Source: CAVZTA01 sp963778025
GTDB taxonomy: Bacteria; Chloroflexota; Limnocylindria; Limnocylindrales; CSP1-4
Assembly: GCA_963778025.1 (NCBI GenBank)
Contig: CAVZTA010000003.1
Span: 186,001 to 250,000, forward strand
Direction of reading: 5' to 3'
DNA length: 64,000 nucleotides
In this document: positions 1-8,056 of the stretch, piece after piece
Numbering within the stretch: position 1 is the stretch's first letter
Layout of the letters: each line of letters opens with the position of its first letter
Program-made: the position numbers and the translations under genes
The notes under the pieces: generated by a model
Database searches by the model: none
What the model was told of the DNA's origin: nothing
The model's input: only the letters and a program-made list of their open reading frames with translations

Positions 1-1
1 C

Positions 2-442
2 TGGATCTGCGTGCAGGCCGCGCTCCTGCTGGCGTTCACGACCCCGTTCCACGAGCTGGTCGATGGCCTGCGCGAGCTTCGCCTGCCCCAGGTCATGGTC
101 TCGATCATCAGCTTCATGTATCGCTACCTGGGTGTCCTCGCGGACGAGGCGACCCGGATGTCGCGCGCTCGGGCGTCGAGGTCGGCGGATCCGGACGGAC
201 ACGGCGGCGGCTCGCTCGCGTGGCGGGCGAAGGTGACCGGTGCGATGGTCGGATCCCTGTTCCTGCGGTCCTACGAGCGTGGGGAGCGGATCTACGCGGC
301 GATGCAGGCACGGGGCTTCGAGGGCGAGTTCCGGCACCTGCACCGGCGTGGCATGCGGGCGCCGGACTTCGCGCTGCTGGGTGGCGTGGTGGCGTCGTGC
401 ATCGCGCTGGTCGTCGCGGCCCAGGTGTGGCTGCCGCGATGA
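2..442 (+). CDS. ECF/cobalt-type transporter transmembrane subunit (CbiQ/EcfT family), C-terminal part
   Basis: The reading frame is open from the window edge, so the start lies upstream. The visible 146 or so residues have the EcfT look: hydrophobic helices, a charged cytoplasmic stretch, and the conserved Ala-Arg-Gly motif (AMQARGF) that couples EcfT to the ATPases, followed by a last transmembrane helix. The family forms the scaffold of energy-coupling-factor importers for metals or vitamins. Its stop overlaps the ATG of the next gene (ATGA), an ATPase of the same transporter type, so the two form one operon. The substrate-binding component is outside the window. Confidence 0.85.
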   Translation, partial: WICVQAALLLAFTTPFHELVDGLRELRLPQVMVSIISFMYRYLGVLADEATRMSRARASRSADPDGHGGGSLAWRAKVTGAMVGSLFLRSYERGERIYAAMQARGFEGEFRHLHRRGMRAPDFALLGGVVASCIALVVAAQVWLPR

Positions 443-1284
443 TCGACCGCTCCTCCAAGGCGTCGCCGGCACCCGAGGCCAACCCCGGCGAGCACGACCA
501 TGCGCACACGCACGGCACGCGACCCGACCACGTCCATCTCGTCCGGCCGACCGACGTCGTCGACGTCTCGGCGGCGGTGCCGGTCGTCGTGGAGCACCTG
601 CACTTCCGCTACCCGGACGGTTTCGAGGCGCTGCACGGCATCGACCTCGCCATCGCGCCGGGCGAGAAGGTGGCCATCGTCGGGCCGAATGGTGCCGGGA
701 AGAGCACCCTGCTCCTGCACCTCAACGGGATCCACGAGCCCATCCACGGCTCCGTGACGATCGGCGATCTGGTGGTCTCCCGCGAGACGGTCCGCCGGGT
801 CCGCGCGCTGGTCGGGCTCGTGTTCCAGGATCCTGACGACCAGCTGTTCAGCCCGACGGTCTTCGAGGACGTGGCCTTCGGCCCGCTGCACATGGGCGTC
901 GACCACGGCGAGATCCACGGACGCGTCGAACGCGCACTCGCCGCGGTGGGCATGACCGGGTTCGAGACCCGGATCCCGCATCGCATGAGCCTCGGCCAGC
1001 GAAAGCGCGTGGCGATCGCCACCGTGCTCTCGATGGATCCCGGCGTTCTCGTGTTCGATGAGCCGTCGGCGGGGCTGGACCCGCGCGGCCGGCGCGAGCT
1101 CATCGAGGTGATCCGGAGCCTGTCCCAGACGATGCTCGTCTCGACGCACGACATGCGGCTCGTCGCCGAGGTGTTCCCCCGGACGGTCGTGATGGACGAG
1201 GGCCGGATCGCCGCCGACGGTCCGACGGCCCGGATCCTCGACGACGACGAGCTGCTGCACCGCCACGGGCTGGAACGGCCGTGA
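439..1284 (+). CDS. cbiO: Cobalt/nickel-type ECF transporter ATP-binding protein (CbiO family)
   Basis: 281 residues from the ATG overlapping the CbiQ stop; an open frame continues upstream but the coupled ATG is the natural start. Visible motifs: Walker A GPNGAGKST, a Q-loop region (VFQDPDDQLF, typical of CbiO), signature MSLGQRKR, Walker B VLVFDEPSAGLD and a switch His in STHD. The protein hydrolyses ATP at the cytoplasmic face to drive uptake by the CbiQ scaffold. Unusual: the first 45 residues before the ABC core are His-rich (EHDHAHTHG, then DHVHL), suggesting binding of Co, Ni or Zn. That supports a metal substrate, but this is inference. Confidence 0.9.
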   Translation: MIDRSSKASPAPEANPGEHDHAHTHGTRPDHVHLVRPTDVVDVSAAVPVVVEHLHFRYPDGFEALHGIDLAIAPGEKVAIVGPNGAGKSTLLLHLNGIHEPIHGSVTIGDLVVSRETVRRVRALVGLVFQDPDDQLFSPTVFEDVAFGPLHMGVDHGEIHGRVERALAAVGMTGFETRIPHRMSLGQRKRVAIATVLSMDPGVLVFDEPSAGLDPRGRRELIEVIRSLSQTMLVSTHDMRLVAEVFPRTVVMDEGRIAADGPTARILDDDELLHRHGLERP

Positions 1285-1306
1285 CATCGCCGACGAAGGA
1301 GACACG

Positions 1307-1516
1307 ATGACCGACAGCGCCCCGCCCGACCGCTCCATCGATTCGACGGAAGATCCGGTCTGCGGCATGACGGTCGACCTCGACGAGGCCGACGCCCGCG
1401 GGCTCAAGGTCACGCACCACGGCGTCGACTACGTGTTCTGCGGCAAGGGCTGCATGCTCGAGTTCCGGGACGATCCCGAGCGCTATCTGCGGGCGGACTA
1501 TCAGCCCTCGATGTGA
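1307..1516 (+). CDS. YHS-domain small metal-binding protein
   Basis: 69 residues, 22 nt after cbiO, with an AAGGAG ribosome site before ATG. It carries a single YHS domain: DPVCGM, then a Tyr-Val-Phe-Cys-Gly-Lys-Gly-Cys segment and FRDDPERYL. YHS modules occur in heavy-metal ATPases and as stand-alone proteins and bind metal through the paired Cys residues. Position behind a CbiQO transporter suggests a metal-handling or chaperone role, but this is inferred from context only. Confidence 0.85.
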   Translation: MTDSAPPDRSIDSTEDPVCGMTVDLDEADARGLKVTHHGVDYVFCGKGCMLEFRDDPERYLRADYQPSM

Positions 1517-1568
1517 TCGTGGCATCGGGCGGCCGTCGCCATCGTCGCCGGTGTGCGACCGTTCGCGG

Positions 1569-1925
1569 ATGACCGACGCCGAGCGAGCCGACCGCGCCGA
1601 ACCCGCCATTCCCGCCGAGCCCGCCCCTCCCGCCGTCCCCGCGCCCGACATCGCCGTCCGCGATGCGCCGGAGCGGCATCGCTACGAGCTCACCGTCGAC
1701 GGGCAGGTCGCCGGGATCTCGGTCTACCGCCTGAACGACGGGGTCATGACCTTCGAGCACACCGAGGTCGACGTCGCGTTCGAGGGACGCGGGCTGGGCT
1801 CACGGCTGGTCCGATCCGCGCTCGACGACGTGCGCGCGCGCGGCCTCCGCATCCGCGTCGAGTGCCCGTTCATCCGCACGTATCTCCGCCGCCACCCCGA
1901 GTACGCCGACCTTCGAGCTCGCTGA
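1569..1925 (+). CDS. GNAT-family N-acetyltransferase (short YidJ/GtnA-like type)
   Basis: 118 residues from ATG 1569; a GTG 18 nt upstream is in frame but less likely. After a low-complexity Ala/Pro/Glu N-terminus comes a compact acetyltransferase domain: HRYELTVDGQVAG, then FEHTEVD, the acetyl-CoA P-loop-like FEGRGLGSRLV, and ending CPFIRTYLRRHPEY. This last pattern is typical of the small GNAT subgroup (COG2388). Substrate unknown. It converges on the YbaK gene with a structured intergenic region between. Confidence 0.8.
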   Translation: MTDAERADRAEPAIPAEPAPPAVPAPDIAVRDAPERHRYELTVDGQVAGISVYRLNDGVMTFEHTEVDVAFEGRGLGSRLVRSALDDVRARGLRIRVECPFIRTYLRRHPEYADLRAR

Positions 1926-1956
1926 CCGCGACGCTCGGACCGAGCGCCGCGCGGCG

Positions 1957-2122
1957 TGCATCGGGTGCGCCTTGCGACGAACGGGCGCGATGTCGGAGCC
2001 GCCGATCGCCATGACGTGGGCCTTCCGTCGTCCATCCGCGCATCGGATGCGCCCGATGGCGGCGGGGAAGGCGTCGGACACCATTGATCGCGGCCGCTTC
2101 GTCGCAGCGCGCATCGGGTGCA
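1957..2122. repeat. Long imperfect cruciform / MITE-like intergenic element
   Basis: Between two convergent genes lies a nested inverted repeat. The outer arms (1957-1981 and the reverse complement of 2098-2122) match at 20 of 25 positions and contain TGCGACGAA. Inner arms pair CCTTCC (2021-2026) with GGAAGG (2066-2071) and CCATC (2032-2036) with GATGG (2055-2059). The centre is GCATC-G-GATGC (2040-2050). The core GCATCGGRTGCRCC also occurs as three direct copies (1958, 2040, 2111). It could be a bidirectional terminator, a REP-like repeat or a relic miniature transposon. Confidence 0.55.
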
Positions 2123-2132
2123 CCTCGCGCGC

Positions 2133-2615
2133 TCAGGCCGGTGGTTCCTCCGTCGAGATGTCGGCCACCGTGGCGCCCGTCGCGGCGATCAGGTCGGCCG
2201 GGGCGAGGTGCACGTTGACGCCATGCGCCCCGCCGCCGATCGCCACGAGCGCCTTGGCGGGGATGGTCGCGTCCGCGATGACCGGCCACGCACGGGTCGA
2301 CCCGAACGGCGTGATCGCGCCGCGCGGGTAGCCCGTCACGCGCTTCGCCTCGTCGGCGTCGGGCAGCGACATCCGGCTGACGCCGAGCAGCGCGCGCAGC
2401 TTGGGCCAGTCGAATCGGCGCCCGGCCGGCACCAGCAGGAAGAGGTAGTCGTCGTCGGCGCGGCGCACGACGATCGTCCGGAGGAGCTGGTCGAGCTCGA
2501 TGCCCTGGAAGCTCGCACTCTCCTCCGCGGACCGCGCCGGCTGCGTCCGAACGACGCGGTGCCGCACGCCGCCGGCGGCCAATGCGTCGAGCGCGGGCGT
2601 CGTGGGCTGATCCAT
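2133..2615 (-). CDS. ybaK: YbaK/EbsC-type aminoacyl-tRNA deacylase
   Basis: 160 residues, the usual size of the YbaK/ProX editing domain. Recognisable features are an early variable segment, then ASFQGIELDQLLRTIVVR, FDWPKLRALLG, the loop GYPRGAITPFG typical of Cys-tRNA(Pro) deacylases, and GGGAHGVNVHLAPADL. Family members hydrolyse mischarged tRNA (Cys-tRNA(Pro) for YbaK). The exact specificity cannot be read from sequence. It stands alone, converging on the acetyltransferase gene. Confidence 0.85.
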   Translation of the reverse strand: MDQPTTPALDALAAGGVRHRVVRTQPARSAEESASFQGIELDQLLRTIVVRRADDDYLFLLVPAGRRFDWPKLRALLGVSRMSLPDADEAKRVTGYPRGAITPFGSTRAWPVIADATIPAKALVAIGGGAHGVNVHLAPADLIAATGATVADISTEEPPA

Positions 2616-2723
2616 CGATCACATCCTGCCCGACCTGGTCGTATCCGGGTGCCCCGAAGCCACGCGGCGCCGCGGCCACCGCGCGAAGGGCTGGTTCGGC
2701 AACCGAGCCGCGCGGGTGACCGG

Positions 2724-3398
2724 TCAGGCGACGGCCGGGGGCCTCGTCGACGCTCGGATCTCGTGCGCTGCGAGCACGAGGACCCAGCCGAGCCCGGTCA
2801 CGAGCGCGATGCGCTGGATGAGCCCCGCCGAGGCGGGGAACAGCAGCTCTCCCGATGGCCCGCCCCCGGAAGCGCCGAACGCCACGACCACCACGATGGC
2901 GACGAGCGCGGAGCCGATCGCCCACCCGCGCGATCCCGCGCGCCAGAAGCGATGCGCAAGGATCGCGGCGGCGGCCGCGAGGCCGAAGAACGCCAGCGCC
3001 GCGGCGAGCACGTGGAGCACCGAGGACGGCGTGATCTCCGACGCCATCCCAGCCGGCGTGCCCGGCGGGTACCCGAACAGCGGCTGGGTCGGGAAGACGC
3101 CGGCCAGCGCGAACCCGAGGCCGGAGATCGCGATCGCGGCCGGACCCGAGCGGGCTCCCGGTCCCGCGGGCATCCGCGCGCGGAGCGCGATCGCGAACAC
3201 GATGAGCAGCGTCCCCGTCGCCAGGAAGCTCAGGGTCTGCACCCACCCGCGGTCACCCAGGCTCAGCAGGCTGACCTGATGCCGGAGTGGGTCATAGCCG
3301 GCCCGTGTCGCACCATCGACCAGGTAGCTGCTCGTGAACAGGACGGGCGCGACCACACCTGCCCACAGGAAGGGCGGCGACGCCAGACGGACCGACAT
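2724..3398 (-). CDS. DUF998-like integral membrane protein
   Basis: 224 residues with about six hydrophobic helices and short loops. The N-terminal motif with a Tyr-Asp-Pro-Leu-Arg-His-Gln-Val-Ser-Leu-Leu stretch matches my memory of the DUF998 family of bacterial membrane proteins of unknown function. No catalytic residues stand out. It is transcribed in the same direction as the flanking sulfite-oxidase-fold gene. Confidence 0.7.
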   Translation of the reverse strand: MSVRLASPPFLWAGVVAPVLFTSSYLVDGATRAGYDPLRHQVSLLSLGDRGWVQTLSFLATGTLLIVFAIALRARMPAGPGARSGPAAIAISGLGFALAGVFPTQPLFGYPPGTPAGMASEITPSSVLHVLAAALAFFGLAAAAAILAHRFWRAGSRGWAIGSALVAIVVVVAFGASGGGPSGELLFPASAGLIQRIALVTGLGWVLVLAAHEIRASTRPPAVA

Positions 3399-3445
3399 CC
3401 CAGCGACCGGCTGGTCGATCGCTCGCTCGGCCCGTCCGGTGGCGA

Positions 3446-4048
3446 CTACTCGCTGTAGCGCTCTTCCTTCCAGGGGTCAGCGTCGTTGTTGTAGCCGTAC
3501 CGCTCCCAGAACCCGAGGCGGTCTTCCGGCAGGAACTCCAGGCCGCGGATCCACTTGGCGCTCTTCCAGAAGTAGCGCTTCGGGACCAGCAGGCGGAGCG
3601 GGTAGCCGTGCTCCGGGTCCAGCGGCTCGCCGCCGAACGTGTCGGCGAGGAGCACGTCGTCATCGTCGAGGATGCCGAGCGGCAGATTCGCCGTGTACCC
3701 CTGCTCCGAATGCGCGACCACGAACTTCGCCGTGGAGCGCACCTGGGCCCGCGACAGGATCTCCTGGATCGGGACGCCCTCCCAGTCGGTGTCGAGCTTC
3801 GTCCAGCGCGTCACGCAGTGGATGTCCGTGTGGACCGTCTTGCGGGGAAGTGCCTTGAACGCCTTCCAGGTCAGCGAGAACGGCGAATCCACCTCGCCGT
3901 AGACCTTGAAGTCCCACGTCGACAGGTCCACGTGCGGGATCGAACCGTAGTGCAGGACCGGGAACTTCTCGGTGACGTACTGGCCGGGCGGGACGCGGTC
4001 CATGACCGCGGGATCCTTCGTCTGGCCACCGAACAAGCGCTCGAACAT
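3446..4048 (-). CDS. Molybdopterin-dependent oxidoreductase, sulfite-oxidase fold (MsrP/YedY-like, single domain)
   Basis: 200 residues covering an oxidoreductase molybdopterin-binding domain. The Cys that ligates Mo is C78 in HCVTRWTKLD, followed by DWEGVPI and later GYPLRLLVPKRYFWKSAKW, all typical of this small cytoplasmic family. No signal peptide or Tat motif is seen, and no dimerisation domain or haem partner lies nearby. Substrate unknown; it probably reduces or oxidises a small S- or N-oxide. The 140 nt upstream separate it from the divergent glycosyltransferase. Confidence 0.88.
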   Translation of the reverse strand: MFERLFGGQTKDPAVMDRVPPGQYVTEKFPVLHYGSIPHVDLSTWDFKVYGEVDSPFSLTWKAFKALPRKTVHTDIHCVTRWTKLDTDWEGVPIQEILSRAQVRSTAKFVVAHSEQGYTANLPLGILDDDDVLLADTFGGEPLDPEHGYPLRLLVPKRYFWKSAKWIRGLEFLPEDRLGFWERYGYNNDADPWKEERYSE

Positions 4049-4224
4049 CCGCGTGACTCCCTGGGCGCGGCACCGCGGTCCGGTGCCGCACGCATCGTCG
4101 CACAGCGGCCGCGCCGGCCGGGTCGCGGGATGATGACGACGACCCGCCTCGCGCGCGGGTACCCCTGCGCCATAGGTCCTTCGACCGGTCTCGCCCGGTG
4201 CACCGAGGCACTACTCTGTCGCGC

Positions 4225-4983
4225 ATGCCTGACCAGCCCCGGGTCATCGTCGTCATGCCCGCGTACAACGCCGCCAAGACGCTCGAGCGGACCTACGCTG
4301 ACATCCCCGGCGACCTCGTCCACCACGTGATCCTGGTGGACGACGTGTCGCGCGACGAGACCGTCGAGGTCGCCCGCCGGATCGTGCCCGAGGTCATCGT
4401 CCACGACCAGAACAAGGGCTACGGCGGGAACCAGAAGACGTGCTATGACGCGGCCCTCGCGGCCGAGGCGGACGTCGTGGTGATGCTCCACCCGGACTAC
4501 CAGTACGACGCCACGCGCATCCCCGCGCTCATCGAGCCGATCCTGCGTGGCGAGCGCGACCTGATGCTCGGCAGCCGGTTCCTGGGCGACCCGCTCGCGG
4601 GCGGCATGCCCAAGTGGAAGTGGGTCTCGAACAAGTTCCTGACCGGCGTCGAGAACCTCGCCTTCGGGCTTCGTCTCTCGGAATACCACACGGGCCTCCG
4701 CGCCTACAGCCGCCGGCTGCTCGAGGCCATCCCGTATCGCCTGAACTCCGATGACTTCGTGTTCGACCAGGAGCTCATCGCGCAGGTCGTCGCGGTCGGC
4801 GGGCTGAAGATCGGCGAGATCGCCGTCCCGACCCGCTACTTCGAGGAGGCGAGCTCGGTCGGGTTCAAGCGCAGCGTCGTGTACGGGCTGTCGACCCTGC
4901 GGGTGGTCGCCCGCTATCTGTTGCATCGGACGGGGCTTCGCCGGAGCCGCAAGCTGGCGCGCCGGGCGAGCGTCGGCTCGTGA
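4225..4983 (+). CDS. Family 2 glycosyltransferase (dolichol/polyprenyl-phosphate mannosyltransferase-like)
   Basis: 252 residues from ATG 4225; a GTG at 4198 is in frame but the product then lacks homologous-looking sequence. GT-A fold motifs: VVMPAYNAAKTL, VDDVSRDET, NKGYGGNQKT, the HPDYQYD site in place of DxD, GSRFLG, and SEYHTGLRAYSR. No C-terminal membrane anchor is present, so it should act at the inner face of the membrane on a lipid-phosphate acceptor. Its stop overlaps the next gene's GTG (GTGA), coupling it to a multi-pass membrane protein. Confidence 0.88.
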   Translation: MPDQPRVIVVMPAYNAAKTLERTYADIPGDLVHHVILVDDVSRDETVEVARRIVPEVIVHDQNKGYGGNQKTCYDAALAAEADVVVMLHPDYQYDATRIPALIEPILRGERDLMLGSRFLGDPLAGGMPKWKWVSNKFLTGVENLAFGLRLSEYHTGLRAYSRRLLEAIPYRLNSDDFVFDQELIAQVVAVGGLKIGEIAVPTRYFEEASSVGFKRSVVYGLSTLRVVARYLLHRTGLRRSRKLARRASVGS

Positions 4984-6047
4984 ACCTCCTCCGAACGCTC
5001 ACGGGTGGCTCCCGAGGCCGGTCGATCCGCGTCGTCGGCGGTGTCATCATCTCGATCGTCGCGCTCGCGCTGGTCGTCCGCACCGTCGACCTCCAGGCCG
5101 CCGCCGCCGCGCTCCGGAACGCCGATCCGCGCTGGATCGCGCTGCTCCTGGTGTTCATCTCGCTCGACGTCGCCCTGCGGGCGATCCGCTGGCGGTTGCT
5201 CCTGAAGCCCGTCGCCGACGTCCCGCTGGGAGCGACGTCCTCGTCGCTGCTCGTCGGCTATCTCGCGAACAACATCCTGCCGGCGCGCCTCGGCGAGCTG
5301 GTGCGCTGCCACGTCCTCGGTGACCGGACGGGCGTCCCCCGGCCGACGATCCTCGGGACGGTGGTCGTGGAACGGATCGTCGACACGGCTGTCGTCGTCG
5401 CCATCGCCGCGCTCTCGATCCTGGTGTTGTCGGTGCGTGGGATCGTCGCGTCGGCGGTCCTCGTCGGCCTCGCCATCACGGCCCTTCTGATCCTTGGTGT
5501 GGCTGCCGCGATGGCCGCCCACCGGCTGCCGGGCGCTGAACGGATCGCCGCCCGGCTCGCCCAGCGGCCGTCGCTCGCTCGAGCGCTCGGCCGACTGCGC
5601 GAAGGGCTTGCGGTCGCGGGGCGACCGCGGACGATGGTCCAGACGGTCCTCATCTCGATCGGCTGCTGGTCGGCGACGGTGCTGTGCTTCGCCGCAGCGG
5701 GCCAGGCGGTGGGCATCGAGCCCACGCTCGGCCAGGCGGCCCTCCTTGCCGCGGGGACGAACCTCGCCACCGCCGTGCCGTCCGGCCCGGGCTACATCGG
5801 CACGTTCGAGCTCGCAGCGGTGACGATCGCCGTCTCGGTGGGCCTGCCGGAGGGTCCGGCGCTCGCGATGGCCCTCATCGTCCACGTCTCGACGCTGCTG
5901 CTGACGTCGGCGGCCGGCGCGGTGGCACTCGTCAGCGGCGACGTCGCGCAGACGCGTCGGACGATCCGCGAAGCGGGCACCGCGCAGCCGGCGGACCCGG
6001 CGAAGCCGGCCGACCGCACCCAGCAGGTCGCGCGCCAGCCGCGCTGA
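4980..6047 (+). CDS. Lysylphosphatidylglycerol-synthase-type transmembrane protein (UPF0104/AglD-like flippase domain)
   Basis: 355 residues with about eight hydrophobic helices. Family hallmarks: an early ALRAIRWRLLL segment, LVGYLANNILPARLGELVR near residue 90-110, and the conserved AVPSGPGYIGTFE loop near residue 265. This domain occurs in MprF and in stand-alone proteins beside family 2 glycosyltransferases, where it is thought to move or stabilise lipid-linked sugars. Translational coupling to the upstream glycosyltransferase fits that. The C-terminus is Ala/Pro-rich and hydrophilic. Confidence 0.85.
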   Translation: MNLLRTLTGGSRGRSIRVVGGVIISIVALALVVRTVDLQAAAAALRNADPRWIALLLVFISLDVALRAIRWRLLLKPVADVPLGATSSSLLVGYLANNILPARLGELVRCHVLGDRTGVPRPTILGTVVVERIVDTAVVVAIAALSILVLSVRGIVASAVLVGLAITALLILGVAAAMAAHRLPGAERIAARLAQRPSLARALGRLREGLAVAGRPRTMVQTVLISIGCWSATVLCFAAAGQAVGIEPTLGQAALLAAGTNLATAVPSGPGYIGTFELAAVTIAVSVGLPEGPALAMALIVHVSTLLLTSAAGAVALVSGDVAQTRRTIREAGTAQPADPAKPADRTQQVARQPR

Positions 6048-6109
6048 GCGCCGCGGCGATGCCCAGGCTGCATCGCGAGGGTCGACCCATCGTGTGGCCG
6101 GGAATCGAA

Positions 6110-6136
6110 CGGGCCCCGGTCGTCGACCGGGGCCCG
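6110..6136. terminator. Bidirectional intrinsic-terminator-like hairpin
   Basis: A perfect 12-bp GC stem (6110-6121 with 6125-6136) closes a 3-nt loop between the convergent flippase-like gene and the osmoprotectant binding-protein gene. There is no clear U-tract, as is usual at very high GC. Confidence 0.7.
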
Positions 6137-6165
6137 AACAGGTTCGCGAGGGATGCGCGGGCGAG

Positions 6166-7179
6166 CTAGAGCAGCCCCTGCGCGGTGAGCCACTCCTTGG
6201 CGACCTCGGCGACGTCGCGCTTGTTGACGTCCACCTCGACACCCAGCTTGGTGAGCTCTTCGGTCGTCATCTTGGCCGACGCGTCGTCGAGCACCTTCTG
6301 GAAGGCCGCCGTGTCCGGGACCTTGGCGAGGAAATCGTCACGCACGAGCGGGGCGATGTTGTCCGCCGGCTGGGTGTCCTTGTCGTCTTCGAGCACCTTG
6401 AAGCCGAACTGCGCGATCGCCGGCTGCGTCGAGCAGAGCCATCCCATGTCGATCGCCTTGCCCTGAAGGGCCTGGGCGATCGGGGCGCTGCACGCTTCGA
6501 GCGCGGTCCGCTGCTTCGGCGGATACGTGATGCCGTAGTCCTTCAGCGCGCCCGAGCAGAGGGGGTTCTTGTCGCAGTCGGGCGGCAGGCCCCACTTGAG
6601 CTGGTCCTGGACGGCTGCCAGGTCGCCCATCTTCGCGAGGTTGAACTGCGTGGCCGTCTCCTGTCGGACGACCGCGGCGTTGGTGTCCTCACCCGGAGTG
6701 ATGGCGAACACCTGGGCGCCGCCGGCCTTGGTCTTCATGATCTCGGCGAGTGCCGCGCGGTTCTTCTCGCCGTCGCCGGTGATCTTCGACTTGTCGTAGT
6801 AGCCAGTGCCCGACCCGACGTACTCGGGCACGAGATCGACCTGGCCCGCCTCGAACGCCGGCGCGCGCTCCTGGCGCGACCCGAGCCCGAGGTTCCGCTC
6901 GACCGTGTAGCCCGCCTTCTCGAGGACCTGCGCGTAGATCTCCGCCATCAGCTTGGACTCGTAGAAGTTGTCCGAGCCGATGCGGACGCTCGGCAGTGCG
7001 GCCGCCGATGACGGGGCCGCCGACGACGCGGCCGCCGACGAGGGCGCCGCCGACGACGGGGCAGCGGATGACGGTGCCGCCGATACCGATGCCGAGGGCG
7101 AGCCGCCCCCACCCGACGAACAGGCGCCCACGAGCGCCAGCACCGTCGCCCCGAGAGCGAGCGTGCGGGAAAGCCGCAT
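6166..7179 (-). CDS. Glycine betaine/osmoprotectant ABC transporter substrate-binding lipoprotein (OpuCC/OsmF/ProX type)
   Basis: 337 residues from the ATG preceded by GGAGGAG. A lipoprotein signal ends at the lipobox LVGAC (Cys20) and is followed by a Ser/Ala/Pro linker. The binding domain begins VRIGSDNFYESKLMAEIYAQ, the typical opening of QAT-family betaine/choline/carnitine binding proteins, with LVPEYVGSGTGYY and a C-terminal MTTEELTKLGVEVDV. It is the last gene of the four-gene transporter operon and follows a 109-nt gap. Ligand probably a quaternary ammonium compound; the exact one is not readable. Confidence 0.9.
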   Translation of the reverse strand: MRLSRTLALGATVLALVGACSSGGGGSPSASVSAAPSSAAPSSAAPSSAAASSAAPSSAAALPSVRIGSDNFYESKLMAEIYAQVLEKAGYTVERNLGLGSRQERAPAFEAGQVDLVPEYVGSGTGYYDKSKITGDGEKNRAALAEIMKTKAGGAQVFAITPGEDTNAAVVRQETATQFNLAKMGDLAAVQDQLKWGLPPDCDKNPLCSGALKDYGITYPPKQRTALEACSAPIAQALQGKAIDMGWLCSTQPAIAQFGFKVLEDDKDTQPADNIAPLVRDDFLAKVPDTAAFQKVLDDASAKMTTEELTKLGVEVDVNKRDVAEVAKEWLTAQGLL

Positions 7180-7288
7180 TGGGTTCTCCTCCACCATGCG
7201 TGACGCGCCGCGGACAGGCAGCGCGGAGCGCGACTCTACCCGTCTTGCCTCTGGAGCGCCAAGAGCCGCTTCGGTTGCGGTCCCGCGC

Positions 7289-8053
7289 TCAGATCGCCGA
7301 CGGGCTCTCCGTCGGCAGGATCGTGGGATCGATCGATGGCTCCTCGATCGCACGTCCCTTCTTGGCGCGCAGCGCCTTCGGCGTGAGCAGTCGCTGGAGG
7401 CCGGCGAGGAGCATGTCGATCACGACGGCGAGGACGGTGACGAGGATCGCGCCGCTCACGAGCATCGGTATGTCCTGGTTGAGCTTGCCGTCGAAGATGA
7501 ACCGGCCCAGCCCACCGAACGCGAAGATCGCGCCGATGGTCGCGGTGGCGATGACCTGGAGGGTCGCCGTCCGGAAGCCGCCCACGATGACCGACGACGC
7601 CAGGGGCAGCTCGATCGAGGTGAGGATCCGTCGTTCCTTCATGCCCATCCCGCGGGCCGCCTCGATGAGCTCGCGGTCGACGGCGCGGAGGCCGGCCCAG
7701 GTCTGGACCATGATGGGCGGGATGGCGAGGAGGGTCATCGCGCCGAACACCGGGAGGAACGCGAGGCCCAGGCCCGGGTCGTAGCCGATCACCGGCGCCA
7801 TCGCCAGCGAGACGGGCAGGAGGATGCCCATCATCGCGTACGACGGGATCGCCCGGCCGATGTTGGCGACGTTCACGGCGAGCCCGGCGAACCGCCCCGT
7901 GTGCCCGATGTACAGGGCGATCGGGAAGGCGAGCAGGGTCGCCAGCGCGAGGCTCAAGGCGCACAGGTAGAGGTGCTCGACGATCCGGTTCGGGACGCCG
8001 GTGGTATCCGTCCAGTGCGCCGGGTCGGTCAGCCAGGCGATCACGCTGTCCAC
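7289..8053 (-). CDS. Osmoprotectant ABC transporter permease (OpuCB/OpuCD type)
   Basis: 254 residues from GTG 8053, with about five to six helices and the binding-protein-dependent permease EAA loop (ELIEAARGMGMKERRILTSIELPLA). It starts 3 nt after the stop of the other permease, so it is co-translated. It forms half of the heterodimeric membrane channel. The C-terminal tail of about 40 residues is hydrophilic. Confidence 0.9.
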   Translation of the reverse strand: MDSVIAWLTDPAHWTDTTGVPNRIVEHLYLCALSLALATLLAFPIALYIGHTGRFAGLAVNVANIGRAIPSYAMMGILLPVSLAMAPVIGYDPGLGLAFLPVFGAMTLLAIPPIMVQTWAGLRAVDRELIEAARGMGMKERRILTSIELPLASSVIVGGFRTATLQVIATATIGAIFAFGGLGRFIFDGKLNQDIPMLVSGAILVTVLAVVIDMLLAGLQRLLTPKALRAKKGRAIEEPSIDPTILPTESPSAI

Positions 8054-8056
8054 GGC

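Noticed and set aside
2118..3458. Plus-strand open frame of over 440 codons opposite ybaK and the DUF998-like gene
   Set aside because: Arg/Asp/Gly-rich shadow with no motif; the minus-strand genes have clear families and sensible starts.
6100..6115. Reverse strand reads GTTCGATTCCC, like a tRNA T-loop
   Set aside because: No acceptor, D or anticodon stems can be drawn around it; the region is the terminator hairpin plus chance similarity.
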